DNA of 8,529 nt from Clostridium sp. CAG:167 (GTDB taxonomy: Bacteria > Bacillota > Clostridia > Lachnospirales > Lachnospiraceae), in the NCBI GenBank assembly GCA_000433735.1, contig HF998266.1, positions 1 to 8,529 of the forward strand, given 5' to 3'. Below, one piece after another: positions 1 to 6,922 of this stretch (its first letter is position 1; each line of letters starts with the position of its first letter). A model generated the notes under the pieces. The model ran no database searches. It had not been told where the DNA came from and saw only the letters and a list, made by a program, of their open reading frames with translations. The position numbers were made by a program, and so were the translations under genes.

Positions 1-19
1 AGCTGTTACCGGCACACAT
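1..19 (-). CDS. First codons of a leftward gene (3' partial, product unknown)
   Basis: ATG at 19-17 is preceded by the purine-rich ribosome site GGGAGGGAG, with 3 nt between; a GTG at 22 would be an alternative start. Only six codons (M-C-A-G-N-S) lie in the window, too few to name a product. The call rests on promoter, ribosome site and start codon lining up. Confidence 0.3.
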
Positions 20-56
20 CACGCTCCCTCCCGTAGCCCCTATTTGTAATAACTTT

Positions 57-85
57 AGTGTAACATACCCCTAATGCATACGCAA
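57..85 (-). promoter_or_regulatory. Possible promoter of a gene running off the left edge
   Basis: On the minus strand TTGCGT (85-80) and TACACT (62-57) are 17 nt apart, with a TGn extension directly before the -10 box. It is followed by GGGAGGGAG (31-23) and an ATG at 19, a consistent arrangement for a leftward gene. The boxes are only moderate matches. The stretch 86-211 is AT-rich and holds nothing else that I can identify. Confidence 0.45.
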
Positions 86-211
86 GAATATTTTATCGTT
101 TTTTGTCGATTATGTTGATTATTATTTATTGTTCAATATCCCAAATTTAATATTTTTGTAACATTTCTCATTTTTATTTATCTTTCTCCCCCTGCTTCCC
201 CCCTTCCAAAG

Positions 212-272
212 AAAAAATCCAGTCCATTCCAAGACCTTAACGCAAACGCGTTACCCGTCTCGGAATGACTGG
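212..272 (-). terminator. Long nested rho-independent terminator of the five-gene operon
   Basis: CCAGTC-c-ATTCC (219-230) pairs with GGAATGACTGG (262-272), with one bulged base. The stem continues inward as AGAC (232-235) with GTCT (257-260), and an inner hairpin pairs TAACGC (238-243) with GCGTTA (248-253) around AAAC. On the minus strand the stem is followed by ATTTTTTC, a good U-tract. It begins 19 nt after the symporter stop codon. Confidence 0.88.
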
Positions 273-290
273 ACTTTTCCCTTTACTTCA

Positions 291-1781
291 TTACTCTTGT
301 ATCGTCTTTCCTGTTCCAAACCAGGTATCAATAACCCGGTACGGAGATTTTGGTGTAACCAGACTGACTACGATCATGATGACAGTAGACAGCAGTGTCG
401 CCATAATGCAGGCGTTGAATCCCAGGGAAATAGGAATGACTGCTTTATCTATCAACAGATATAATGCGATTCCGCTCAGGATTCCTGCCACGGCTCCATA
501 CTCGTTGGCACGCTTCCAGAACAGTCCCAGAAGTACCGTGTGGAAAAATGCTACCGTCAGACCACCGGTTGCATAGGTGATCAAGGATGCCAAAAGCTGC
601 GGCGGGTTGCAGGCAAACAGGAAAATAACCAGTGCCACTACCACGGTAATAACCACATTAAATCGTTTTACCTTTTCCGGATCTGCCTTTGGATTGATCA
701 GGTTTTTATACATATCACTTACTACGGTTCCTGCCAGGTTTACTACCATGCCTCCTACCGAAGACTGCACGGCACCACACACACCTGCCAGTACAAGACC
801 GGCGGCCCAAGCAGGCATTACCTTGACAGCCAGAGTCGGAATGGCAAGGTCCGGTGTAGCCAGTGTTCCTTCCGGAAATACATATTTTGTCACAAAGCAG
901 AGTCCGTTCAATCCGATCAGCCAGATTGCTACTACAACTGTACCAATCTTAATGGCCCGGTGAAGGGTGGCTGTATCTTTATAGGTCAAGGCTGTCATCG
1001 TTACATGAGGCAGCGTAAATGTAGTGATTCCCCACAAAAACGCAAAGGAAACTGCGGTCTGGATGCCGTGTGGTACGAACCAGTCTGCGTTGGTCTGCAC
1101 CAGTGATTTAATGGTATCTGTATAAGACAGCCCCGTACTGGACACGCCCATAACAAACAGCAGTACCACCGAGATCGTCATAACGATTCCCTGGATTACC
1201 ATAGCGGATGCCACACCCTTGATTCCTCCGGTGATCGCCGCAATGATAACCAGCACTGTAAAGATAGCCAGACCAATTCGATAATCCGCTCCGGTCAGGA
1301 TCTGGAAAATACGGCCGCCTCCGGTAATGGTAGAAACTGCAAAGGCTCCCAGGAAAAACAAGGTCACAAGTCCGCACAGCCATCCTACTACTTTGCTGTT
1401 GTTATAACGGTGCATCAAAAGTTCAACAAATGTATTGGAATTGGTTCTTCGCGCCACGATTCCTACTCTTTTTCCAATAAGACCAAGCACCATGAAGTTA
1501 GACCCAATGGAGAAGAAGCAGCATACCATCCAGATGGCACCAAAGGTGTAGGTAAATCCAGGAACACCCATGAACACGCCGGCTCCTGCCACACCTGCAG
1601 AAACCATCATGGCTGTAATTAAAATACCACCATTTCTTCCACCGGTATAAAATTTACTTAAGTAATCTCCCTTACCCCTTTTCATAGACTTTCTCGTTAC
1701 CAGGCTGTATGCCAGCAATGCAATCGTATACAGAGCAAATACAACCACGATAATGATTCTTTGATTTGCACTTAAATTCAT
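291..1781 (-). CDS. Sodium:solute symporter family transporter, PanF-like
   Basis: A 496-residue polytopic membrane protein with about 13 hydrophobic helices, the usual size of the SSS family. 'YTGGRNGG' followed by 'SAGVAGAGVFMG' (about 45-72) is the first-core-helix motif. Residues 331-361 ('AGVCGAVQSSVGG' through 'VSDMYKNL') match the conserved helix that supplies sodium-site Ser residues (S340, S341). The closest well-known relative by feel is the pantothenate symporter PanF, but the substrate cannot be set from sequence. In the usual 'GG(L)KxVxxTDxxQG' segment the Asp appears as Met194 ('GGIKGVASAM' then 'VIQG'), a possible change in coupling or specificity. As the last gene, directly after its small partner and followed by a terminator, it probably imports the substrate of the LanC-like and PLP enzymes or exchanges a product. 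Confidence 0.9.
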   Translation of the reverse strand: MNLSANQRIIIVVVFALYTIALLAYSLVTRKSMKRGKGDYLSKFYTGGRNGGILITAMMVSAGVAGAGVFMGVPGFTYTFGAIWMVCCFFSIGSNFMVLGLIGKRVGIVARRTNSNTFVELLMHRYNNSKVVGWLCGLVTLFFLGAFAVSTITGGGRIFQILTGADYRIGLAIFTVLVIIAAITGGIKGVASAMVIQGIVMTISVVLLFVMGVSSTGLSYTDTIKSLVQTNADWFVPHGIQTAVSFAFLWGITTFTLPHVTMTALTYKDTATLHRAIKIGTVVVAIWLIGLNGLCFVTKYVFPEGTLATPDLAIPTLAVKVMPAWAAGLVLAGVCGAVQSSVGGMVVNLAGTVVSDMYKNLINPKADPEKVKRFNVVITVVVALVIFLFACNPPQLLASLITYATGGLTVAFFHTVLLGLFWKRANEYGAVAGILSGIALYLLIDKAVIPISLGFNACIMATLLSTVIMIVVSLVTPKSPYRVIDTWFGTGKTIQE

Positions 1782-1787
1782 GTGTGT

Positions 1788-2120
1788 TTACGCCTCCTTT
1801 TTCCCATGGATCTCACCCTGCGGCGTAATATCCATATCTTTGTAACCATAAGTTGCTACCAGGATCACTGCCACTACAAAACCGATCAGCAGCACGATCT
1901 CATTAAAGATCCACAGCGGGAATCCCAGTACATAAGTGTAATTTGCCACATTGTCGCCACCTACCACAAAAAGGTTCACGATCATCAACGCTGCAAATAC
2001 CAGATATACACCCATGGTAAGGAAAAATTCTTTGGTAGTCTGGGTAAATCTTGCATCCACTTGAATGTCTTTCAAGTCATAATCCCGGCTCTCCGGGTCT
2101 ATCTTTTTCACTTCACTCAT
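1788..2120 (-). CDS. DUF997/YhdT-like small membrane protein, partner of the symporter
   Basis: A 110-residue protein with a charged N-terminus and two transmembrane helices at about 34-53 and 70-92. Between and into them runs 'GFPLWIFNE' (66-74), the segment typical of the YhdT/DUF997 family, and 'YGYKDMDI' follows the second helix. In E. coli, yhdT sits next to panF, and similar small proteins accompany many sodium:solute symporters as presumed accessory subunits. Here it precedes a PanF-like symporter by only 6 nt, and the symporter's ribosome site GGAGG lies inside the last codons, so the two are probably translationally coupled. Its own start has GGAGG 6 nt before ATG. The accessory role is known only by association. 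Confidence 0.8.
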   Translation of the reverse strand: MSEVKKIDPESRDYDLKDIQVDARFTQTTKEFFLTMGVYLVFAALMIVNLFVVGGDNVANYTYVLGFPLWIFNEIVLLIGFVVAVILVATYGYKDMDITPQGEIHGKKEA

Positions 2121-2136
2121 CTTTATCCTCCATTCT

Positions 2137-3465
2137 TTATCCTAATTTTTCTTCCGGGAAAGGATCATCGATCATGCGCACGGTATGGAACTGACCTTTT
2201 TCCGCCTGATACAACTGCAGCAACGCCAATCCGATACCGGCCGCTCCGTCAAAGCAGCCAATCGGTGTAGACAGCTGATCCGGGCTGACCCGGTCCAGCG
2301 CGAAAGGCCATCTGGCCGTTTCCACACCATTTTCCGTAGAAAATTCGGCATCTTTCAAAAGCACTTCACCGCACTTTAAGGCTTCCTGATAGTAGACATC
2401 CTCTCCAAAAGCAGCCCACAATCCCAGATACATATTCAACAAACCTGCCGTACCACAGCAGATATTATCCGTATTCCAAAAGCCTTCACTTCTCTCCTTT
2501 GGTGCCCCCATATCGCGAACTCCCTGCACAAGTTCATCGATACGCTTTTTGTAAATCTCGTCGTCCGTTTGTTTATAAAGTTCATACAAAAAGCGATTGG
2601 TTCCCGCCGGGCCATGACAATACCCCAGGTAGAACAGATTTCCGCGGTCCGGAAGTCCGTGGGGCAAAAGCCGTCCCAGACGGATCTTTACCGCTACGGA
2701 ATCCATAAATTCCGGCACGCCCTGTGCCATCTGCCAAAACTCCTTGTCGCCGCTTGCTTCATATAACTTCAGCAATGTAAATCCGATCCCCGCTGTTCCC
2801 ATGGGGAAATTCGGATCGATATAATCATCCTTTGCACCAAAGTAGGCCGGGTCAACTCCCTGATACCAGTATTTGCCATCCCCTGCTTCTCTTCTCTGTC
2901 CGAAAAAGTTTTTTCCACTTTCAATGGCAAACTGCTTCCAGTCTTCTCTCTTATATGTATCTGCCGCAAAAAGCAGGAATAACACCGTACCGGCATCCCC
3001 TACGATTCCCGGGAAACTGGACCAGCTGTAACCAAGGCCTCCTGCTCCCGGCTTAGCATCTTTCTGTGCCTGCTCTATGATGGATGCCACGGCCTCTTCA
3101 TACTCTTGTTTCCCTGTTGCCAGATATAGTCTGGTCAATGCAAATCCTGCACCGCTCCAGCCGCTGGAAAAGGCATACTGGGAAAAATTCCGTTTCAGAC
3201 TCCGGTCATGATGCCACCGGTATATAATATACTTGGCCGCTTCTTCGGCCTCTTCCAGATAGGACTCATCTTTCGCCGCATCATACAGTCCCAGAAGAAA
3301 GCATATAATTCCCGAGGCTCCGGCATACATACAGATCTCATCATAATAAATCTTTCTTCCCTCTGCCGCATCCTGCAGCGACCAGTAAATTCCCTCCGGC
3401 CCCTGTTTTTTTCTCGTATTGATAAAATTCATAGCCGCCTGGGCTGTTTCTAAATAGGAACTCAA
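2137..3465 (-). CDS. LanC-like protein 2, lacking the conserved catalytic His
   Basis: The protein has 442 residues and starts at TTG. Seven toroid repeats are visible at about 47-62, 101-114, 153-167, 220-235, 282-297, 336-350 and 404-419. It is a diverged paralogue of the first gene of the operon: 'CHGPAG' (C283) and 'ICCGTAG' (C336-C337) match the corresponding motifs there, so the putative Cys3 zinc site is kept. However, the position of H251 in the paralogue ('AHGTAG') is Met here ('PMGTAG', M222). In LanC cyclases that His is thought to act in acid-base catalysis, so this copy may have different chemistry, a structural or regulatory role, or act as partner of the first copy. It lies between the PLP enzyme gene and the transporter pair, 16 nt before the latter. 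A broken gene is unlikely, because the frame and all repeats are intact. Confidence 0.8.
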   Translation of the reverse strand: MSSYLETAQAAMNFINTRKKQGPEGIYWSLQDAAEGRKIYYDEICMYAGASGIICFLLGLYDAAKDESYLEEAEEAAKYIIYRWHHDRSLKRNFSQYAFSSGWSGAGFALTRLYLATGKQEYEEAVASIIEQAQKDAKPGAGGLGYSWSSFPGIVGDAGTVLFLLFAADTYKREDWKQFAIESGKNFFGQRREAGDGKYWYQGVDPAYFGAKDDYIDPNFPMGTAGIGFTLLKLYEASGDKEFWQMAQGVPEFMDSVAVKIRLGRLLPHGLPDRGNLFYLGYCHGPAGTNRFLYELYKQTDDEIYKKRIDELVQGVRDMGAPKERSEGFWNTDNICCGTAGLLNMYLGLWAAFGEDVYYQEALKCGEVLLKDAEFSTENGVETARWPFALDRVSPDQLSTPIGCFDGAAGIGLALLQLYQAEKGQFHTVRMIDDPFPEEKLG

Positions 3466-3472
3466 AGTAAGA

Positions 3473-3479
3473 CCTCCCT
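3473..3479 (-). promoter_or_regulatory. Strong ribosome binding site for a TTG start
   Basis: AGGGAGG on the minus strand lies 7 nt before TTG at 3465. There is no ATG or GTG at a suitable distance; the next in-frame Met is codon 12. The second LanC-like gene therefore most likely starts at TTG, which may lower its translation relative to its ATG-started neighbours. Confidence 0.75.
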
Positions 3480-3506
3480 TGTGTAATATGTGTTGCCCCT
3501 CACCTG

Positions 3507-4484
3507 CTACTTATACATATTAGTTGATAAATATTTAAAAGCGTTATCCGCCAGAATAATAGCGATATTTTTTCCCTTTGCTTCTGGTCTTTTGGCAATC
3601 TGTGTAGCCGTCCAAAGAGCGGCTCCCGCTGACTGTCCCAGGAAAATTCCATCTGTCTGCACTAGTTTTCTTCCTGCCGCATAAGCGTCTTCCGCCACTA
3701 CATCCAGACATTCATCATATGGGATATGATCCTCATCCCAGAATGCCGGCAGGGTTTTTACACCGTGAAATGCCTGTACACCATCAATTACATTAGGATC
3801 CGGATGCTCCGGTGTTCTTCTGGACACCTCTGCCGGCTGGGCACCAATGATCTTGATATCCGGATTTTTTCCCCGGAAATATCTGGACAATCCTGCCAGT
3901 GTACCGCCGGTTCCTACCAGCGCCACCACATAATCCACTTTTCCGTCTGTGTCCTCCCAGATCTCCGGACCGGTAAATCCATAATGCACATCCGGGTTGT
4001 CCTGGTTGTTTCCCTGATCTATGTAATAATAACCATGCTCCTTGGCATATGCCTCCATGATCGGTTTTAGTTTCTTCATCGTAAGGCCGCCGTTTGCCAG
4101 CATCTCTGCAAATCCAGGCACATCTGAAGCCTGCAGCAATGTAACGCCATAAGCATTCAGGATCAGCGTTCTCTCTCTGGATACTCCCGGCTGGATCACA
4201 ACAGCGTATTTATAACCTCTGGCATTGGCAAACGCCGCTGTGGCGATGCCGGTATTGCCGCTGGTAAAGTCAAGGATCGTATCTCCCGGCTTCAGATCGC
4301 CCCGCTTTTCTGCCTCCACGATCATATTCAGCGCCGCGCGGTCTTTGACGCTTCCCGACGGATTGAAATATTCCAGTTTTCCCAGTAAATGGGCCTCCAG
4401 CCCCAGTTCTTTTTCATAATTATCAAACTCAACCAGCGGTGTACGCCCCACCAGTTCAGAAATAGAATGATGTATATTTGCCAT
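3507..4484 (-). CDS. PLP-dependent cysteine synthase / cystathionine beta-synthase family enzyme
   Basis: This 325-residue fold-type II PLP enzyme has the usual length of O-acetylserine sulfhydrylases. From ATG 4484 it shows 'NPSGSVKDR' (41-49) with the PLP lysine K47, the phosphate- and substrate-binding loop 'TSGNTGI' (74-80), 'GTGGTLAG' (191-198), and 'GQSAGAA' near the C-terminus. The family carries out beta-replacement or beta-elimination on O-acetylserine, serine, cysteine or their S-conjugates. Some details differ from standard CysK: 'GQSAGAA' replaces the usual 'GISSGAA', and 'LDFTSGN' replaces an acidic or Pro residue before the Thr. This fits a non-housekeeping substrate. It starts 17 nt after one LanC-like gene and ends 41 nt before another, which argues for a joint pathway. 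It could make or cleave cysteine, lanthionine, cystathionine or another thioether; plain cysteine synthesis remains possible. Confidence 0.85.
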   Translation of the reverse strand: MANIHHSISELVGRTPLVEFDNYEKELGLEAHLLGKLEYFNPSGSVKDRAALNMIVEAEKRGDLKPGDTILDFTSGNTGIATAAFANARGYKYAVVIQPGVSRERTLILNAYGVTLLQASDVPGFAEMLANGGLTMKKLKPIMEAYAKEHGYYYIDQGNNQDNPDVHYGFTGPEIWEDTDGKVDYVVALVGTGGTLAGLSRYFRGKNPDIKIIGAQPAEVSRRTPEHPDPNVIDGVQAFHGVKTLPAFWDEDHIPYDECLDVVAEDAYAAGRKLVQTDGIFLGQSAGAALWTATQIAKRPEAKGKNIAIILADNAFKYLSTNMYK

Positions 4485-4490
4485 GTCTAT

Positions 4491-4497
4491 CTCCTCT
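4491..4497 (-). promoter_or_regulatory. Ribosome binding site that fixes the PLP enzyme start
   Basis: The minus strand reads AGAGGAG, 6 nt before the ATG at 4484. The longer reading from TTG at 4505 would place this site inside the coding sequence as Lys-Glu-Glu codons and would overlap the end of the previous gene. The shorter start is preferred. Confidence 0.8.
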
Positions 4498-4501
4498 TTT
4501 C

Positions 4502-5902
4502 TCAATCAAAGTATATATATTCAAAAATGTCCGTAAATGGTTTGTTCTCTAAGGCACTGTAAGGTTTCAAAAGGGAAGATGAACCTCCTGCCGATCCTAC
4601 ATAAAAACCAGTAAAACTTTTTACTACTTCCGGCGTCGGACGATTCCATGCACTCATCCAGCGGCGTTTTCCGTCTAATAACTGGGAGTCTCCTACCAGC
4701 ACATCCGCTGTCCTTTTTGCATACTCTAAGAACTCTTCTTCTCCAGTCAATTCATACACAGATACAAAGTGTTCCAGCACTCCGGGCGCTCCACAGCACT
4801 GGCAGTTGCTTGCCCAGTAGCCCCAGGAGTTTTTCTCCGGTGCTCCGGCACGGATGATTCCTCTTGCCAGTCGTTTGATCCAGTCCAGATACTCTTGTTC
4901 TCCCGTCAGTTCATATAACATTCTAAAGACCAAAGTCGTTCCTACCGGTCCGTGGCAGGTGCTGAGATAATACTTGTCCCAAGTCGGCCCTGTCTTTGGA
5001 TTATCAAGGTATGGGATCAGGGTTCCGCTTTCATCTCCCACTGCAATGGACTGGAGATATACAACGGCACGCTTTGCCAGATCCAGATACCGCTCTACTT
5101 TGGACTCTTTGTACAAAGTAGCAAACATCCAGGCGATCCCCGCTGTTCCATGAGCAAAGTTCGGGAAGAAATCCCCCTCTCCAAAGCCGAGAAGCCTCAG
5201 GTCCATTAACTGCCAGCGCACACCGCCATTGTCCAGTTCAATGGTCCCCTCCGCAATATAGTCTGCCGCCTTTTTTGCAGCCTCCAGATACCGTTCTTCC
5301 TTCGTTCTTTTATATGCCAGGATCAGGTACATAACAAATCCACCGTCTGCTACCAGATCGCTCTGATCACTCCAGCGCAGTCCGGCCGGTTCCTCATATG
5401 CCACTTCCAGCAGATCGTCTGCTATTTTGCGGATCATAGTCACATATTTTTCATCCGGCACACGCTCATACAGCCGGTCATAAAAAAGTCCTTCTCCTGT
5501 GGGTCCGTTGTAAATTCCCAACGCCCAGCCAGGCACTTTCAACACTCCGCCGATTTCGGAATTTCTCGTTTTTTCATAAAAAGAAGTTCCCTCATCAGTA
5601 GCTATAAGGTAGTCCGCCGCAGCCACTGCCTCATCCAGGTACTTCTTATCTCCTGTGACATCGTACACACGAAGATAATACAGTCCCAGTCCGGCAGCAC
5701 CGCAGTACAAACATCTCTCTCCAAAGAAAGGTACATGAATGAACTCATCGTCCTCTGCTTCCGGAGACCGGTGCCAATACTTACCTTCTTCTGCCGGCAC
5801 CTGAAAACTCTCGATCCAATTGGATGTCTCCAACGCATACCGCAGGTAATCCTCTGCTGTATTTTCTTTAAAAATATCTGGCTTATATAATTTAAGATTC
5901 AT
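4502..5902 (-). CDS. LanC-like zinc protein 1 (free-standing lanthionine synthetase C-family)
   Basis: First gene of a five-gene operon; 466 residues, cytoplasmic. Seven Gly-rich helical-hairpin repeats of an alpha/alpha toroid are visible at about 67-81, 131-146, 185-198, 250-265, 316-331, 369-384 and 434-449. LanC landmarks are 'AHGTAG' with H251, 'CHGPVG' with C316, and 'CQCCG' with C369-C370. In lanthionine cyclases the equivalent residues are a catalytic His and three zinc ligands that activate a cysteine thiol for addition to dehydroamino acids. Here the third ligand would be Cys (CCG) rather than His (CHG), as known in some LanM cyclase domains. No precursor peptide or dehydratase is nearby, so the thiol acceptor is unknown and may be a small molecule. 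ATG at 5902 is supported by GGGGGAGG, with 9 nt between GGAGG and the start. A different alpha/alpha-toroid enzyme is less likely given the Cys motifs. Confidence 0.8.
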   Translation of the reverse strand: MNLKLYKPDIFKENTAEDYLRYALETSNWIESFQVPAEEGKYWHRSPEAEDDEFIHVPFFGERCLYCGAAGLGLYYLRVYDVTGDKKYLDEAVAAADYLIATDEGTSFYEKTRNSEIGGVLKVPGWALGIYNGPTGEGLFYDRLYERVPDEKYVTMIRKIADDLLEVAYEEPAGLRWSDQSDLVADGGFVMYLILAYKRTKEERYLEAAKKAADYIAEGTIELDNGGVRWQLMDLRLLGFGEGDFFPNFAHGTAGIAWMFATLYKESKVERYLDLAKRAVVYLQSIAVGDESGTLIPYLDNPKTGPTWDKYYLSTCHGPVGTTLVFRMLYELTGEQEYLDWIKRLARGIIRAGAPEKNSWGYWASNCQCCGAPGVLEHFVSVYELTGEEEFLEYAKRTADVLVGDSQLLDGKRRWMSAWNRPTPEVVKSFTGFYVGSAGGSSSLLKPYSALENKPFTDIFEYIYFD

Positions 5903-5959
5903 TCTTATGCGCCTCCCCCGTTTTGTCTATTGTTTTCCCATCTGTTTAGTATGAATTAA

Positions 5960-5988
5960 ATAATACGCTCCTTTTTTTATTTTGTCTA
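5960..5988 (-). promoter_or_regulatory. Promoter of the LanC-like / PLP enzyme / symporter operon
   Basis: The minus strand shows -35 TAGACA (5988-5983), a 17-nt spacer and -10 TATTAT (5965-5960), each one mismatch from the sigma-A consensus. Transcription would start near 5953 and give a leader of about 50 nt. No riboswitch or leader hairpin is evident. The -35 box overlaps one copy of the 9-nt direct repeat TTTTGTCTA (plus strand 5980-5988); the other copy is at 5921-5929, between the expected start of transcription and the ribosome site. Confidence 0.7.
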
Positions 5989-5997
5989 ATATAAAAC

Positions 5998-6040
5998 AAT
6001 TAGAGGCTGTTATAGCCTTACGCTATAACAGCCTCTAATT
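5998..6040 (-). terminator. 19-bp perfect hairpin ending the abiE-like operon
   Basis: AATTAGAGGCTGTTATAGC (5998-6016) pairs perfectly with 6022-6040 around a 5-nt loop. It lies 36 nt after the toxin stop codon. On the minus strand it is followed by G and then TTTTAT, a short but usable U-tract. It also separates the abiE-like operon from the promoter of the next operon, which starts only about 10 nt further on. Confidence 0.7.
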
Positions 6041-6076
6041 TCGGAATAGTTTGTTTTCCCCATGTCTAACGCTCTT

Positions 6077-6922
6077 TTAACAACTTTTTATGAAAGATTC
6101 TTCTAAAAACTCCTTAATCTCTCTCATCACTTCTTCAAAATCAATATCATTAATATTAATTTTTCTTGCGAAAAAATGCCATTTCTTTTTCATTTCAGGA
6201 TTTGTACCAAACTGCATCACTTGGTCAAATTGTTCCTTTGAAAAACTGTGATTTCTGTTTGCAAATGTCTTTCTCATAGCCTCGGATAATATTTCACTAT
6301 CAAATTCAAAATGCTTTGAAAGATAATAAATATCATAATAATCTTTCATTCTACTTGAATATTCCATCAAGTCAAGAATAGCATCAATCTTTTCTGCAAT
6401 GGTTGTTTCAAGTGAATACGTGTTCACAACAGGTTTTTCGAATTCTGCAAGTTGAGTTGGAATTGCTCGTTTTTCCTGCCGCGGAATAATTACATCCCCT
6501 ACACCAAAATCAATGTTTATTGGCGTTTTTGTATTTTTTATTTTAGCCATCAACGAAGCAGTGATGCCTGCGTATTTCTTTGTAACTGCTATTGGCTGAA
6601 TGTTTCTCACTTCAAATGATATGTAATCATTACCCGTGTCCGTTAAAATAATTTCCTCAATAACAGTTTTCAACTGTTGAGGTGTATTTGGCAAGCGTTG
6701 TAACAAAAAATCAATATCCATTGTTACTCTGCTTTCAAACTCTGTAAGTGTATAAATAAACAAGCCGCCCTTGAGGACAAAATTGTTTGCATATCTTGAA
6801 TTTTCAAGTCGTCTTAAAAATTCTTCCTGGCAAAATAATTGTAAACAAAGCTGGTAACTCCTGCCACTCTCTTTCGCCTTATTTTTCAATTTTGTTAATA
6901 CAGATGCCGCCTTATCAGCCAT
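6077..6922 (-). CDS. abiEii: AbiEii-like nucleotidyltransferase toxin (abortive infection, type IV toxin-antitoxin)
   Basis: The 281-residue protein has the DNA polymerase beta-type nucleotidyltransferase fold motifs of the AbiEii/AbiGii family. 'KGG' is at 51-53, followed by 'R-V-T-M-D-I-D' with the metal-binding pair D69 and D71. 'INIDFGVGD' at about 135-143 carries a further acidic position. A C-terminal 'AEKIDAI' (176-182) is followed by 'R-M-K-D-YYDIYYL' (191-201), the helical signature of this family. Active members cause reversible growth arrest and phage protection, and related toxins modify tRNA 3' ends; whether this one does so is inference. The start ATG at 6922 has a GGAGG site 9 nt upstream, inside the antitoxin gene. 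The 8-nt overlap (ATGGCTGA) implies translational coupling that keeps antitoxin and toxin in step. All key motifs are intact, so the toxin is probably active. Confidence 0.88.
   Translation of the reverse strand: MADKAASVLTKLKNKAKESGRSYQLCLQLFCQEEFLRRLENSRYANNFVLKGGLFIYTLTEFESRVTMDIDFLLQRLPNTPQQLKTVIEEIILTDTGNDYISFEVRNIQPIAVTKKYAGITASLMAKIKNTKTPINIDFGVGDVIIPRQEKRAIPTQLAEFEKPVVNTYSLETTIAEKIDAILDLMEYSSRMKDYYDIYYLSKHFEFDSEILSEAMRKTFANRNHSFSKEQFDQVMQFGTNPEMKKKWHFFARKININDIDFEEVMREIKEFLEESFIKSC

Noticed and set aside
145..183. Small 12-codon open frame on the minus strand in the AT-rich gap
   Set aside because: No ribosome site, no Cys or Gly-rich content, and no resemblance to a precursor peptide.
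265..1106. Open frames on the plus strand opposite the symporter gene
   Set aside because: They lie antisense to a complete well-supported gene, have no ribosome sites or recognisable domains, and read as low-quality shadow protein. The same holds for the plus-strand frames opposite yhdT and the LanC-like genes.
4485..4505. TTG start giving the PLP enzyme seven extra residues
   Set aside because: It would put the ribosome site inside the gene and overlap the previous stop codon; the ATG at 4484 is correctly spaced from AGAGGAG.
212..5988. Classical lantibiotic biosynthesis cluster
   Set aside because: LanC-like genes are present, but there is no precursor peptide, dehydratase, leader protease, immunity gene or ABC exporter. 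The intergenic gaps are too short to hide a precursor.
5998..6040. Terminal inverted repeats of an insertion sequence or MITE
   Set aside because: The two arms are 5 nt apart with no internal sequence and no target duplication; a hairpin terminator explains it better.
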